From CAVRUZ01 sp963724495 (lineage in GTDB: Bacteria; Actinomycetota; Actinomycetes; Propionibacteriales; DAIQRJ01): a stretch of DNA of 64,000 bases. The notes beneath the pieces are model-generated. The model was not told the DNA's origin. It saw nothing but the letters and a program-made list of their open reading frames with translations, and did no database searches. Location of the stretch: positions 57,339 to 121,338 of the forward strand of contig CAVRUZ010000011.1 in assembly GCA_963724495.1 (NCBI GenBank), in the 5' to 3' direction. How positions within the stretch are numbered: position 1 is the stretch's first letter; every line of letters begins with the position of its first letter. Positions 27,460-38,495 of this stretch are shown in pieces. A program made the translations under genes and the position numbers.

Positions 27460-29787
27460 ATGACATCACCTGCCGTCACGGCCGAACGTGTCCTGATCGA
27501 GCGAGATCCCTATCTCGACGACGAGAGCGGCGGGTGGTCCCACCGCGCCGAGTGGCCGGCGAGCTGGATCGGCCTGGACCATGAACCGGAGAAGCCGTTC
27601 GTCGCCGGCTATCGGCTGTCCGTGCAGCAACAGGAGTCGACGACGGTCCGGCTGCACGTCTCGGCGGACGAGCGGTACGAGTTGTACGTCGACGGTGTAC
27701 GGGTCGGGCGTGGGCCGGACCGAGGTGACCTCGACAACTGGAACTTCGAGACCTACGACGTGACCCTTCCCGCTGGCCAGCACTGGCTGGCCGCACGGGT
27801 CTGGTCGATCGGCGAGGAGGCTCCGTACGCCCAGTTCACCTTCGCCCACGGTTTCCTCCTGGCCGCCGAGGGGCTCCCGGACCTGTCCACCGGCACAGGT
27901 GCCTGGGAGTCGGCCGTGCTGCCCGGACACGGCTTCCGGGACAAGGGCGTCGCGTGGGGCTGCGGCCTCAAGTTCGAACAGGACGGCCGTACTTTCCCGT
28001 GGGGCTGGGAAGTGGGCGCAGACTCGATCAGCTGGCAGCCGGCCCGCAGCGTCCAGCCGGCCGTCTCGAGGACGTTCGCGAACGACCTGGCGCCGAACCG
28101 GCTGCTGGTGCCGGCGATCCTGCCCGCCCAGTGGGAGTCCCGGTTCACCGGCGGGCGGGTGCGGCTCGCCGCCGAGTACCCCGGCGGCGACACCCACACG
28201 ATCCCCGTGCGGGCGGCGGACTCCATCGCCGACGAAGCTGCCGAGTGGCAGGAACTCCTCCATGGCGGACAGGTCACCGTGCCGGCCAACACGCGGCGAC
28301 GGATCCTGATCGACCTCGAGCAGTACGTGTGCGCCTACCCGGCCGCGCGCCTTCAGGGTGGCGAGGGTGCGGCCGTGCGGGTGCAGTGGCAGGAAGGGCT
28401 CTTCAGCGACGACGGGCTGAAGGGGAACCGCGACGAGGTCGAGGGCAAGCGGTTCCGCTCGATCAACCGCGAGGAGGACGGTGTCGGTGACCGGTTCATC
28501 GCCGGCGGTGGCGACGAGCTGCACACCACGCTGTGGTGGGAGGCCGGTCGCTATGTGGAGGTGACGGTCGAGACCGCCGACGCTCCGCTGACGATCGCCG
28601 AGCTGGCGTTCCACGAGAACCGTTACCCATATGACGATCTGGCCGAGTTCGCCTCCGCCGACAACCGGCTGGCGCAGGTGAAGCAGCTGGGGTTCCGGAC
28701 CCTGCAGATGTGCTCACACGAGACGACGATGGACTGCCCGTTCTACGAGCAGCTGCAGTATGCGGGCGACACCCGGATCCAGTGCCTGGTGGCCTACGTC
28801 TGTTCCGATGACGACCGACTTGCCCGGCAAGCACTGCTCGCCTTCGATCGGAGCAGGAGTCCTCGCGGCCTCACCACGAGCCGGTATCCGTCGCGGATCC
28901 GGCAGACGATTCCGCCGTTTTCCCTGTGGTGGATAGCGATGGTGCACGACTTCGCCCTCTGGCGCGGCGACCTCGATTTCGTCCGGAGCCTGATGCCCGG
29001 TGTCCGCGCGGTGCTGGACGCCTGCCGTACCAACGTCGATGCCGACGGGGTCTTCCACGCACTCGACGGGTGGAACTTCACCGACTGGGTCGAGAGCTGG
29101 AAGGCGGGCGCACCTCCCGGCGCGCACTGGGACGTCTCCGGCATCCTGAACCTCCAACTCGCCCATGTGGCCGGGTTGGCCGCCGACCTCGAGGACTGGC
29201 TGGGCGAGGACAGGCTGGCCGGCCGCCAGCGCGACCTATCGCAGCGGGTCCTGACGGCAGCCGAAGACACGTTCTGGTCTCCCGAACGCGGCCTGTATGC
29301 CGACGACCCGGAGCACGCGCACTGGAGCGAGCACGCCCAGTGCCTCGCGCTGCTGGCCGGTGCGCGGCACGGAGCCGACGCGGTGGAGCGGACCCTGTCC
29401 GCCGACGACATCGAGCGCACGACCGTCTACTTCGACTATTACCTGTTCGAGGCGCTCGGCCGCATCGGTCGCACCGACGCTCTGCTCGACCGGATGGGGC
29501 TCTGGCTGGGTCTGCTGGACGCCGGCCTGCGCACGGTGATCGAGAAGCCGGAGCCGTCGCGCAGCGACTGCCACGCCTGGGGCGCGCACCCGATCTTCCA
29601 CCTGTACGCGACGATCCTCGGCGTGCGACCGACCTCACCCGGCATGGCCACCGTGCGGATCCAGCCTCAGCTCGGCGGACTCGACTGGGCCGAAGGGACG
29701 CTTCGGACGCCGCGCGGCCCGTTGCACGTCAGGGTCGACGCGAACGGCACGACCACCGACCTGCCGCCTGGAGTCGTCCAGGGGTGA
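27460..29787 (+). CDS. Alpha-L-rhamnosidase-like glycoside hydrolase (GH78)
   Basis: A 775-residue protein without signal peptide. Its N-terminal beta-sandwich modules include the lectin-like stretch VSADERYELYVDGVRVGRGP, followed by the (alpha/alpha)6 barrel. Family blocks are DCPFYEQLQYAGDTRIQ (general-acid region), the barrel segment DGWNFTDWVESW and EPSRSDCHAWGAHPIFHL before the C-terminal sandwich (MATVRIQPQLGGLDWAEG). It would hydrolyse terminal rhamnose from plant or microbial glycans inside the cell. No sugar transporter or regulator is adjacent, so it is likely a single gene; it converges with the M13 peptidase (20 bp). Confidence 0.88.
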   Translation: MTSPAVTAERVLIERDPYLDDESGGWSHRAEWPASWIGLDHEPEKPFVAGYRLSVQQQESTTVRLHVSADERYELYVDGVRVGRGPDRGDLDNWNFETYDVTLPAGQHWLAARVWSIGEEAPYAQFTFAHGFLLAAEGLPDLSTGTGAWESAVLPGHGFRDKGVAWGCGLKFEQDGRTFPWGWEVGADSISWQPARSVQPAVSRTFANDLAPNRLLVPAILPAQWESRFTGGRVRLAAEYPGGDTHTIPVRAADSIADEAAEWQELLHGGQVTVPANTRRRILIDLEQYVCAYPAARLQGGEGAAVRVQWQEGLFSDDGLKGNRDEVEGKRFRSINREEDGVGDRFIAGGGDELHTTLWWEAGRYVEVTVETADAPLTIAELAFHENRYPYDDLAEFASADNRLAQVKQLGFRTLQMCSHETTMDCPFYEQLQYAGDTRIQCLVAYVCSDDDRLARQALLAFDRSRSPRGLTTSRYPSRIRQTIPPFSLWWIAMVHDFALWRGDLDFVRSLMPGVRAVLDACRTNVDADGVFHALDGWNFTDWVESWKAGAPPGAHWDVSGILNLQLAHVAGLAADLEDWLGEDRLAGRQRDLSQRVLTAAEDTFWSPERGLYADDPEHAHWSEHAQCLALLAGARHGADAVERTLSADDIERTTVYFDYYLFEALGRIGRTDALLDRMGLWLGLLDAGLRTVIEKPEPSRSDCHAWGAHPIFHLYATILGVRPTSPGMATVRIQPQLGGLDWAEGTLRTPRGPLHVRVDANGTTTDLPPGVVQG

Positions 29788-29807
29788 GGCGACCCAGCCG
29801 AGATCGG

Positions 29808-31766
29808 CTACCAGATGCGCACGCGGTCGCCAGGCTCCAGCCACATCTTGCTGTCCGGCGTGGACCCGAAGGCCTCGTGGAACTCGTCGAGGTTGCGGGC
29901 GGTCTGGTTGCACCGGAACTCGTCGGGTGAGTGTGGGTCGATGGCGATGCGGCGGACCTGCTCCTCCGGCCTGGTCTTGCCGCACCACACCTGCGCCCAG
30001 CCGTGGAACAGCCGCTGGGGTCCGGTGAGCCCGTCCATGACCTCGGCTTCGGCGCCGTCGCGCGACAACTCGTAAGCCAGGTAGGCGATACCGAGTCCCC
30101 CGAGGTCACCGATGTTCTCGCCGACGGTCAGTGCCCCGTTGACGTTGTGACCGGGCGCATTGCTCGGCTCCAGCGCGTCGTACTGCGCGATGAGCGCCTT
30201 GGTGCGCTTGTCGAACTCCGCGCGATCGTCCTCGGTCCACCAGTCGACCAGGTTGCCGTCGCCGTCGTACTTGGAGCCCTGGTCGTCGAAGCCGTGCCCG
30301 ATCTCATGACCGATGACCGCCCCGATGCCGCCGTAGTTCACCGCGTCGTCACCGTCGGCGAAGAAGAACGGCGGCTGCAGGATCGCGGCCGGGAAGACGA
30401 TCTCGTTCATCCCGGGGTTGTAGTAGGCGTTGACCGTTTGCGGTGTCATCAGCCACTCGTCGCGGTCGACCGGGCCACCGATCTTGGCGAGCTCCCGGTC
30501 GGTCTCGAAGGCCGACGCCCGGGCGACGTTGCCCACCACGTCATCGCGCTCGATCACCAGCGTGGAGTAGTCACGGAACTTGGGCGGGTACGCGATCTTC
30601 GGCGTGAACTTCTCCAGCTTGGCGATCGCCTTGCGCCGGGTGTCCTCACCCATCCACGTGAGCGAACTGATCGACTGCCGGTATGCCTTGACCAGGTTGG
30701 CCACCAGGCCGTCCATCCGGTCCTTGGCGGCCGGCGGGAAGTGCCGCTCGACGTAGTGCCTGCCGAGGGCCTCACCCATCGAGCGCTCCACCAGGTCGAC
30801 GCCGCGCTTCCACCGGTCGCGAAGCTCCGGTACGCCAGACAGGGTGCGACCGAAGAAGGAGAAGTTCTCCTCGACCAGTTCAGCGCCGAGGAGCGGTGCG
30901 AACTCGTGCACCAGCTGCCAGCGAAGCAGGGTCTTCCACTCGTCGAGATCGAGGGAACGGGCAACCTCGGCTGCTCCCGGCAGGAAGTCGGGCTGGCGCA
31001 CCACGAGCTCGTCGAACGAGCCATCGGGCGCACCCAGCGTGGACAGGAAGCGGTCGACGTCGAACCCGGGAAGCCCGCCGCGCAGCTGTTCGAGCGTGTA
31101 GAGGTTGTATCCCGCCTCCACGTCCCGTCGGCGGACGCGGTCCCAGTGATGCTCGGCGAAGGCGGTCTCCGCCTTCATCACCACGGCGGCCTCGGTCGTC
31201 CCGTCGTCGGCCGCGAGCCCGGACAGCCGGAACATCGCGGCGACGTGGTCGACGTATGCCTGCCGGATCGGTGCGTACTGGTCCTGTGAGTAGTACGACT
31301 CGTCGGGCAGCGAGATACCGGCCTGGACGACATTCACCAAGTAGCGCTCGGAGTCCTTCGCATCCGTCGCCACGTACAGACCGAGGAAGCCGCCGATGCC
31401 GTCGCGGCTGAAACTGCCGAGCAGATCGGACAGGTCGTCGAGCGACTCGAGCGCATCGATCTTGGCCAGGAAGGCAGAAAGTGCGCCGATGCCCTTCGCC
31501 TCGACAGCCTCGGCGTCCATGAACCCGGCGTACAGGTCGCCCAGCTTCTTCGCTTCGGTATCGCCGCCCGGGTCGGCGGCGAACTCCTCGACGATCGACC
31601 GCAGGTGCTCCTGCGCGTTCTCCCGCAGCTGCCAGAACGATCCGTCGTTGGCCCGGTCGTTCGGGATCTCGTGAGTGTTCAGCCAGTGCCCGTTGGCATG
31701 GCGGAACAGGTCATCGGCCGGACTGACGGTGGAGTCCTGGTTTTCGAGAAGAATGCCGGACGACAC
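29808..31766 (-). CDS. M13-family metallopeptidase (PepO/neprilysin type)
   Basis: A 652-residue zinc endopeptidase. The start is GTG 31766, chosen because AGGAGGT lies 7 nt upstream; a longer frame to 31859 lacks this. Motifs are the zinc site VIGHEIGHGFDDQGSKYD, the third ligand region GENIGDLGGLGIAY, and substrate-binding NAYYNPGMNEIVFPAAILQPP. The end is the family C-terminus (CNQTARNLDEFHEAFG to W). There is no signal peptide, so it is probably a cytoplasmic oligopeptidase. Confidence 0.95.
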   Translation of the reverse strand: MSSGILLENQDSTVSPADDLFRHANGHWLNTHEIPNDRANDGSFWQLRENAQEHLRSIVEEFAADPGGDTEAKKLGDLYAGFMDAEAVEAKGIGALSAFLAKIDALESLDDLSDLLGSFSRDGIGGFLGLYVATDAKDSERYLVNVVQAGISLPDESYYSQDQYAPIRQAYVDHVAAMFRLSGLAADDGTTEAAVVMKAETAFAEHHWDRVRRRDVEAGYNLYTLEQLRGGLPGFDVDRFLSTLGAPDGSFDELVVRQPDFLPGAAEVARSLDLDEWKTLLRWQLVHEFAPLLGAELVEENFSFFGRTLSGVPELRDRWKRGVDLVERSMGEALGRHYVERHFPPAAKDRMDGLVANLVKAYRQSISSLTWMGEDTRRKAIAKLEKFTPKIAYPPKFRDYSTLVIERDDVVGNVARASAFETDRELAKIGGPVDRDEWLMTPQTVNAYYNPGMNEIVFPAAILQPPFFFADGDDAVNYGGIGAVIGHEIGHGFDDQGSKYDGDGNLVDWWTEDDRAEFDKRTKALIAQYDALEPSNAPGHNVNGALTVGENIGDLGGLGIAYLAYELSRDGAEAEVMDGLTGPQRLFHGWAQVWCGKTRPEEQVRRIAIDPHSPDEFRCNQTARNLDEFHEAFGSTPDSKMWLEPGDRVRIW

Positions 31767-31882
31767 GCTGCTACCTCCTGGAATGGGACCGGCGGCCATC
31801 GGTCGGCCGCCGACGCCCATCCTGACAGCACAGACCCACACGCTCCCGAGCCTGCCCATGTGGCGGCCGGAGGTGTCCGGAC

Positions 31883-33151
<1,269 letters not shown>

Positions 33152-33176
33152 CGGTGCTCCTTTCAGTGCTTGTCGA

Positions 33177-33313
33177 AGCGGGTCCCCTGCACCCCGCCCC
33201 GCCCGTTGGGTCGTGCCGTCCCTCTGCCGTGCGCCTGCGTGTCCTAGCGGGAGCGGGTCCCCTGCACCCCGCCCCGCCCGTTGGGTCGTGCCGTCCCTCT
33301 GCCGTGCGCCTGC
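33177..33313. repeat. Perfect 62-bp tandem direct repeat upstream of clpX
   Basis: Two identical 62-bp copies, 33177-33238 and 33252-33313 (period 75), very C-rich, in the 314-bp gap between clpP2 and clpX. They lie 26 bp from the clpX start. No coding frame explains them. They may be a duplicated regulatory site or an assembly artefact. Confidence 0.85.
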
Positions 33314-33465
33314 TGCCGCTTGCCTGCCGGTCCTACGTGCTGCGTCACGTTTCCGGGCAACTCCACGACCGTACCGCCTCGGACCGACGGACAGGAGTCA
33401 GCGGGGCCGAATCGGCCCGGGCCGGGCGAGTCGCCGACTCGGTCCGACCGCGGGCCTTCGCTACG

Positions 33466-34155
33466 TCAGTCCATCTCCTTCAGCGTGGGCAGGATCGAGT
33501 CGATCAGGCCGTACTCGATCGCCTGCGGCGCGGTCAGGAACTTGTCCCGCTCGATGTCGGCGGCAACCGTCTCGCGGTCCTTGCCGGTGTTCTCCGCGAT
33601 CATCGTCTCGAGCAGCTCCCGGATCCGGAGGATCTCCGCGGCCTGCACCTCGATGTCGGACGCCTGGCCGTACGTTCCGCCCTCGACCGCCGGCTGGTGG
33701 ATGAGGATCCGGCTGTTGGGGAGAGCGAGCCGCTTGCCCTTCGTGCCGGACGCGAGCACCACGGCGGCGGCCGACGCTGCCTGGCCGAGGCAGACGGTCT
33801 GCACGTCGGGCTTGATGTAGCGGATCGTGTCGTAGATGGCTGTGAGCGCGGTGAACGAGCCGCCGGGCGAGTTGATGTAGATCTGGATGTCGCCGGAGGA
33901 GTCCATCTGCTGCAGGCACAGCAGCTGGGCCATCACCGCGTTGGCCACGTCGTCGTTGATCGGCGTGCCGAGGAAGATGATCCGCTCCTCGAACAGCTTC
34001 GCGTACGGATCGATGCGCCGATAACCGTAGGGAGTGCGCTCCTCCCACTGCGGGATGTAGTAGGAGGCCTGCGGGGAGAGCGGTCCGCGGCTACTCGGCT
34101 CGCTCGTCCCCTGGCCGGAGAGCCCGGACAGGCCCGCGAGGTTGGGAAGGTTCAT
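33466..34155 (-). CDS. clpP2: ATP-dependent Clp protease proteolytic subunit ClpP2
   Basis: A 229-residue serine protease subunit. The triad is intact: Ser in CLGQAASAAAVVLA, His in SRILIHQPAVEG, Asp in IERDKF. A longer N-terminal extension (MNLPNLAGLSGLSGQG) than clpP1 and VEGGTYGQASDIEVQ match the ClpP2 branch. In actinobacteria ClpP1 and ClpP2 form a mixed tetradecamer. 87 bp downstream of clpP1. Confidence 0.95.
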   Translation of the reverse strand: MNLPNLAGLSGLSGQGTSEPSSRGPLSPQASYYIPQWEERTPYGYRRIDPYAKLFEERIIFLGTPINDDVANAVMAQLLCLQQMDSSGDIQIYINSPGGSFTALTAIYDTIRYIKPDVQTVCLGQAASAAAVVLASGTKGKRLALPNSRILIHQPAVEGGTYGQASDIEVQAAEILRIRELLETMIAENTGKDRETVAADIERDKFLTAPQAIEYGLIDSILPTLKEMD

Positions 34156-34242
34156 CAGCTGTGTCCTTGTCGGTTCGAGAGGTGCCGCTGGAGATTCTGT
34201 CGGACAGATCGGCTCGGTCCGGATGGAGCTCGTTGGGCCCGG

Positions 34243-34872
34243 TTACTCCGGGGCGGATCCGCCTGGGACGTCACCGGCGCGGGCAACCACGTGGTCGATG
34301 AACCCGTAGTCCTTGGCGCCCTCGGCAGTGAACCACCGGTCGCGGTCGGAGTCGTGGGCGATGGTCTCCTCGCTCTGACCGGTGTGGTGCGCCTGCAACT
34401 GCGTGAGCTGCTTCTTCAGCGCCAGGCTCTGCTCGGCCTGGATCTTGATGTCGGACGCAGTCCCGCCGATGCCACCCAGGATCTGATGCATCATGATCCG
34501 CGCGTGCGGAAGGGCGTATCGCTTGCCCGCCGTGCCCGCGGCCAGCAGGAACTGCCCCATGGAGGCCGCCAGTCCCATCGCAACTGTCGCGACGTCGCAC
34601 TCGACGAAGTTCATCGTGTCGTAGATGGCGAAGCCGGCGTCGACCGAGCCGCCGGGCGAGTTGATGTAGAGCCGGATGTCGCGCTTGGGGTCCTCGGCCG
34701 CCAACAGCAGCATCTGCGCGCAGATCGCGTTGGCGTTCTCGTCGCGGACCTCCGAGCCGAGGAAGATGATCCGCTCGGAGAGCAGCCGCTGGTAGACCTG
34801 ATCGTCGAGCGAGCCGATACCCGGGCTCGCCATCATGCGAGCGCCGTTCGGCGTGTCAGGAGTTGCGTTCAC
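34243..34872 (-). CDS. clpP1: ATP-dependent Clp protease proteolytic subunit ClpP1
   Basis: A 209-residue partner of ClpP2. The start is GTG 34872 (VNATPDTPNG), chosen because GAGGTGG lies just upstream; the frame is open further to 34980 without a better site. Triad: Ser in GLAASMGQFLL, His in ARIMMHQILGG, Asp in DSDRDRWF. The order tig-clpP1-clpP2-clpX is the usual actinobacterial one. Confidence 0.95.
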   Translation of the reverse strand: MNATPDTPNGARMMASPGIGSLDDQVYQRLLSERIIFLGSEVRDENANAICAQMLLLAAEDPKRDIRLYINSPGGSVDAGFAIYDTMNFVECDVATVAMGLAASMGQFLLAAGTAGKRYALPHARIMMHQILGGIGGTASDIKIQAEQSLALKKQLTQLQAHHTGQSEETIAHDSDRDRWFTAEGAKDYGFIDHVVARAGDVPGGSAPE

Positions 34873-35068
34873 GAGCCACCTCGGTGCTTTCGTCGTCAGC
34901 CGTGTGTCGGCGGTTTGGGGTTCGGGTCTGCGGTGTCGGTTCCAGCGGTTCAGGTCCGACCGGATCGCGGCGGAAGCCACGTCCTGTCACCGAGGCTAAC
35001 CGGGACAACCCGTGGTCCCTTCCCGGATTCCGCTCACGGCGGAGGGTGTTCGCTGACGGCGGAAACGC

Positions 35069-35100
35069 CGACGCCCCCACCGTTGACGGCAGGGGCGTCG
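35069..35100 (-). terminator. Hairpin after tig
   Basis: A 9-bp GC stem (35069-35077 with 35092-35100), 14-nt loop, 16 nt after the corrected tig stop. A probable terminator between tig and clpP1, without a clear T-run. Confidence 0.55.
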
Positions 35101-35116
35101 CTCGTTCATGCGGCTG

Positions 35117-36762
35117 TCAGGCCTTGGCCGGCTCCGCCTGGTCGGCGTCGTCGGTCGCCGCGCCAGTCGCGTCTGCCTCGTCGGCGGCCGCGGGCTCGGT
35201 GTACCTCGGCCGCGGGCTCGCTGTCATCGGTCTCGGTCGGTTCTCGGGCTCGGTGGCCTGATCCGTGACCGCCTCGTCATCGGCACCTTCGCGCTTGTCG
35301 AAGGCTTCGGCGACGTTGACGAAGTTATCGGCGGCGGGGCAGCCTTTGGAGCGTCAGGGTCGGTGACGTCGTCGGCATCGGCCAAGGCCGCTGCGTTGGC
35401 CGCGTCCATCTCGGCCTTCTCCTCCGGCGTGAGCATCCGGCCATCGCCCATCATCAGCGAGAAGTCGACCGCCTGCCCGTTCGGGTCGACGACCTCCGAC
35501 GCCTGCACCAGATGCGCGAGTGCCTTGCCCCGCACGACCTCGCGCACCAGCACCGGCAGGTAGTTGTTCTGCATCACCTGCTGGGCGAACTCGTCTGGGC
35601 TCGACCCTGCCTGCTGGGCCCGGCGGACGAGGTGCTCGGTGAGCTCGGCCTGGTTGACGCTCAGGTTCTCCTGCTTGGCGATCTCATCGAGAAGGAACTG
35701 GCCGCGGAGGGCGTCCTCGGAGCGTTGCCGCAGGTCGGTGTCGAACTCCTCCTGGGTCTGACCCTCGCGGTCGAGGAAGGACTCCCAGGTGAGCTCGTAG
35801 GCGGCCAGCTGCTCCGAGACCGACTCCCGCCGGGTCTCCAGCTCCTCGTCGATCACGGCGTCGGGCAGCGGGATCTCGGCAGACTCGAGCAACTGCTCGA
35901 GGACGAGGTCGCGGGCGTCGGCCGCCTGCTGCAGTCGCTTGGACCGGCCGATCTGGTCGCGGATCTGGTCGGTGAACTCGTCGATGGTGTCGAACTCACT
36001 GGCCATCTGGGCGAAGTCGTCGTCGAGAGCGGGCAGGTCCTGCTCGCGCACCTGGGTCACGGTGACGGTGACGTCCGCCTCCTGACCCGCGACCTCACCG
36101 CTGACCAGCGTGGACCGGAACGTGTTCGACTCGCCCGCGGACAGGCCGGTGACAGCCTCGGCCAGTCCCTCGATCCCCTGGTCGGACCCGACCTTGTAGC
36201 TCAGTCCGTCGGCCGAGACATCGGGGAGGTCGTTGCCTTCCAGGTCGGCGGCCGTGAGATCGATCGTGACGAAGTCGTCGACCGAGGCGGCACGCTCGAC
36301 CTCGGTCAGGCTGCCGAACCGGGCCCGAAGGCTGTCCAGCTGCTCGGAGACGTCGTCGTCGGTCACTTCGGAGTCGCCGACGACGACCTTGGTGCCCGCG
36401 TAGTCCGGCACGGTGATCTCGGGCTTGACGTCGACCTCGACGTCGAAGTTCAGGTGGTCGTTGTCCTTGAGGTCGGTGACCTCTACCTCAGGTCGACCGA
36501 GAGGCTCGAGGTCGTGGTCGGCGAGTGCCTGGGTGTACAGCGCGGGAATCGCCTGGTTGATCGCCTCGTCGAGTACAGCGGTCCGCCCGAAGCGCCGGTC
36601 GATGATCGCCGGCGGGACCTTGCCCTTGCGGAAGCCGGGCAGCTGCACCTGCTGCGCGATCTTCTTGTAGGCGGCGTCGATGTGCTCCTGCAGTTCGGAG
36701 AACGGCACCTCCACGCTGAGCTTGGCCCGGGTGGGGCTCGCCTTCTCGACGGCAGTCTTCAC
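35117..36762 (-). CDS. tig: Trigger factor (ribosome-associated chaperone), tail frameshifted
   Basis: Peptidyl-prolyl isomerase and chaperone at the ribosome exit tunnel. The start is GTG 36762 (VKTAVEKASPTRAKLSVEVPF). Ribosome-binding loop LPGFRKGKVPPAIIDRRFG, FKBP domain (VTIDLTAADLEGNDLPDVS) and helical C-domain are all clear. One frame ends at 35224 after an unlikely Pro/Thr/Arg tail. Shifting frame near 35340 gives an acidic Ala-rich tail (EAFDKREGADDEAVTDQA), and after at least one more shift it ends EPAAADEADATGAATD and on to the stop at 35117. Such acidic tails are normal for actinobacterial trigger factors, so indels are likely. Confidence 0.93.
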
Positions 36763-36856
36763 GGTGGTCGGTCTCCTCGGGGTGGCGTGTGTGGCAGGGG
36801 GCGCCCGCGCGGTGCGGCACCGTCGGCGGGCGCAGGCCCAGCGCGACAACCCGTCG

Positions 36857-36862
36857 AGTCTA
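36857..36862 (-). promoter_or_regulatory. Likely -10 element (TAGACT) of tig
   Basis: TAGACT on the minus strand, 94 nt before the tig GTG start, implying a leader of about 85-90 nt. No clear -35 box. Confidence 0.35.
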
Positions 36863-36864
36863 GG

Positions 36865-37416
36865 TCAGCCGACTAGGGACCCACGAATCGTGCGCTGAGG
36901 CTCCGCCAGGCTCGCCAGCTGACTCAGCAACGCTGCGTCGGAGCGGGAGGCGACGTTCCTGGAGAAGACGAAAGCGCAGCCCGTGCGCTGGATGCTGATC
37001 GTGCTGAGGGCGTGCCCGTCGCTGAGGATCACGACGAACCCGCTCCCGTCGTCGTTGGGGCAGGTGACCGCACCCTTCGGCACAGCGGGTAGCCGGTTGA
37101 GCCGGGTGACCAACGCCGCCACGTCGCCCGCGGCGAGCGCCTGCTGGGCGGTGACGTGGGTCCGCAGGCCGGCGTAGGCGCAGATCAGCCCCCGGTTCGG
37201 AATGCCGCGGACGAGGTCGTGCGGTCGGCCGCCGTCGCCCCACCAGACCTCGGCCCATGGATCGGCCGGGCAGCGGACGAGGGGCTCCGCGTCGAGTGCG
37301 TAGGCCGGTGGGCCTTCCTCGACTGTTTCGCCCGTGGCTGCGAGCCGATCGAAGTAGAGCTCCGGCCCGAACACCACGCCGACCACGCCGAGGACCGCAG
37401 CCAGTGCAGCCGCCAT
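36865..37416 (-). CDS. Membrane-anchored protein of unknown function
   Basis: A 183-residue protein from ATG 37416. It has an N-terminal membrane helix or signal anchor (MAAALAAVLGVVGVVFGP) and an extracytoplasmic domain with three cysteines (LVRCPADPWAEVWWGDG, LICAYAGLRTHV, AVTCPNDDGSG) and IQRTGCAFVFSR. Cysteine pairs suggest disulfides outside the membrane. Readings that start further upstream overlap the tRNA-Pro gene and are rejected. No family recognised. Confidence 0.65.
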   Translation of the reverse strand: MAAALAAVLGVVGVVFGPELYFDRLAATGETVEEGPPAYALDAEPLVRCPADPWAEVWWGDGGRPHDLVRGIPNRGLICAYAGLRTHVTAQQALAAGDVAALVTRLNRLPAVPKGAVTCPNDDGSGFVVILSDGHALSTISIQRTGCAFVFSRNVASRSDAALLSQLASLAEPQRTIRGSLVG

Positions 37417-37547
37417 GGAGTGTCGGCGGCCGTTGGCGCGCGTGCTGCGGTCGGCCGGGGGTTCGATGGGGAAAGTGTGGCACCGGCCAGGCCCGGTGAG
37501 GGTGCCGCAGAGTGCCCGGATGTTCCAGCTACCCGGTTCACGGCCGT

Positions 37548-37620
37548 CGGGCTGACAGGATTCGAACCTGCGACCCCTCGCTCCCAAAGCGAGTGCGCTA
37601 CCAACCTGCGCCACAGCCCG
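37548..37620 (-). tRNA. tRNA-Pro (anticodon TGG)
   Basis: Complete cloverleaf on the minus strand: acceptor CGGGCTG paired with CAGCCCG, T-arm GGTTCGAATCC, and anticodon stem CTCGC/GCGAG around loop TTTGGGA, so the anticodon is TGG. CCA is not encoded. Confidence 0.93.
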
Positions 37621-37994
37621 TGACCGGCAAGCCTAACGGTGGCCGGCGCTGCACCCGCCCGACGCCGTGGGTTGAGCACGATTCGTTCACGGCGCGCACC
37701 AAACATGCAGCCCGATGGGGCGAATGCGGACATGTCGGCACATCGCCGGCTGGCCGCGATGCCGCTTGCATGTGTGCCGCGAGTGGCGTCGCCCTTGGCA
37801 CAGACCGTCGAGCACCGCTCACGCGGAGTGTCCGCCACAGTGGACAATCCGGGCACACTTGGTCACGCAGAGATACGGAGCCTTGCTCAGAGACACGCCG
37901 TCAAGAATCCGGGCAAATACTGATGCGGTGGGGGTCACACTGCGTCATCATTCCCCTGAGCAACTCTCAGTCCTCCTGCAGGAAGGCCATCGAA
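37621..37994. other. Intergenic, no gene seen
   Basis: 374 bp between tRNA-Pro and the small membrane protein. Open frames here are Arg/His-rich readings with no domain. Nothing else recognised. Confidence 0.4.
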
Positions 37995-38485
37995 ATGAAG
38001 TCCGTCTACCGAGTGTTCGGCTTCCTCATCGCCGCTCTGGTCTTCGTGCAGGCCGGGTCCATTGCGTACGGCGTCTTCGGCCTGGCCAAATGGGTCGACG
38101 ACGGCGGGGTTCTCGACGCGGCCGCTGTCGAGAACGAGTCCATCACCTTCGATGGTCTGATTGGTCTGATCGTTCACGGCATCTTCGGCGTCATGGTCAT
38201 CCCGATCGTGGCGCTGCTCTTCGTGATCTGCTCGTTCTTCGCCAAGATCCCCGGGCGGCATCGTCTGGGCCCTGGTCACCTTCGGCATCGTGGTCGTCCA
38301 GGTGCTGCTCGGTCTGTTCGCCCACGGCATCCCCTTCCTCGGCATCCTGCACGGGATGGTGGCGCTCGCCCTCCTCGGTAGCCGCCCTGAACGCCGCTCA
38401 AAGGGTTCCCAAGGCTCTTGCCAGCCGGACGTCGGACCCGGCCGCGATGTCGGAAGCGGCACCTCCGACCGCATCGGCCGTCTAG
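37995..38485 (+). CDS. Small four-helix membrane protein, frameshifted
   Basis: Joined over two or three apparent frameshifts (near 38258, 38380 and possibly 38400), this gives about 163 residues: MKSVYRVFGFLIAALVFVQA, then IGLIVHGIFGVMVIPIVALL, ALVTFGIVVVQVLLGLFAHG, FLGILHGMVALALLG, and a hydrophilic tail AALNAAQRVPKALA. The four helices and two His-Gly motifs in membrane segments (VHGIFG, LHGMVA) recall small haem or copper membrane proteins, but that is a guess. It ends 10 bp before the multicopper oxidase gene, so the two probably work together. Confidence 0.65.
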
Positions 38486-38495
38486 GCCGCACGGT

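Noticed and set aside
36865..37614. 249-residue version of the hypothetical membrane protein
   Set aside because: Its N-terminus overlaps the tRNA-Pro gene; the start at 37416 before the membrane helix is preferred.
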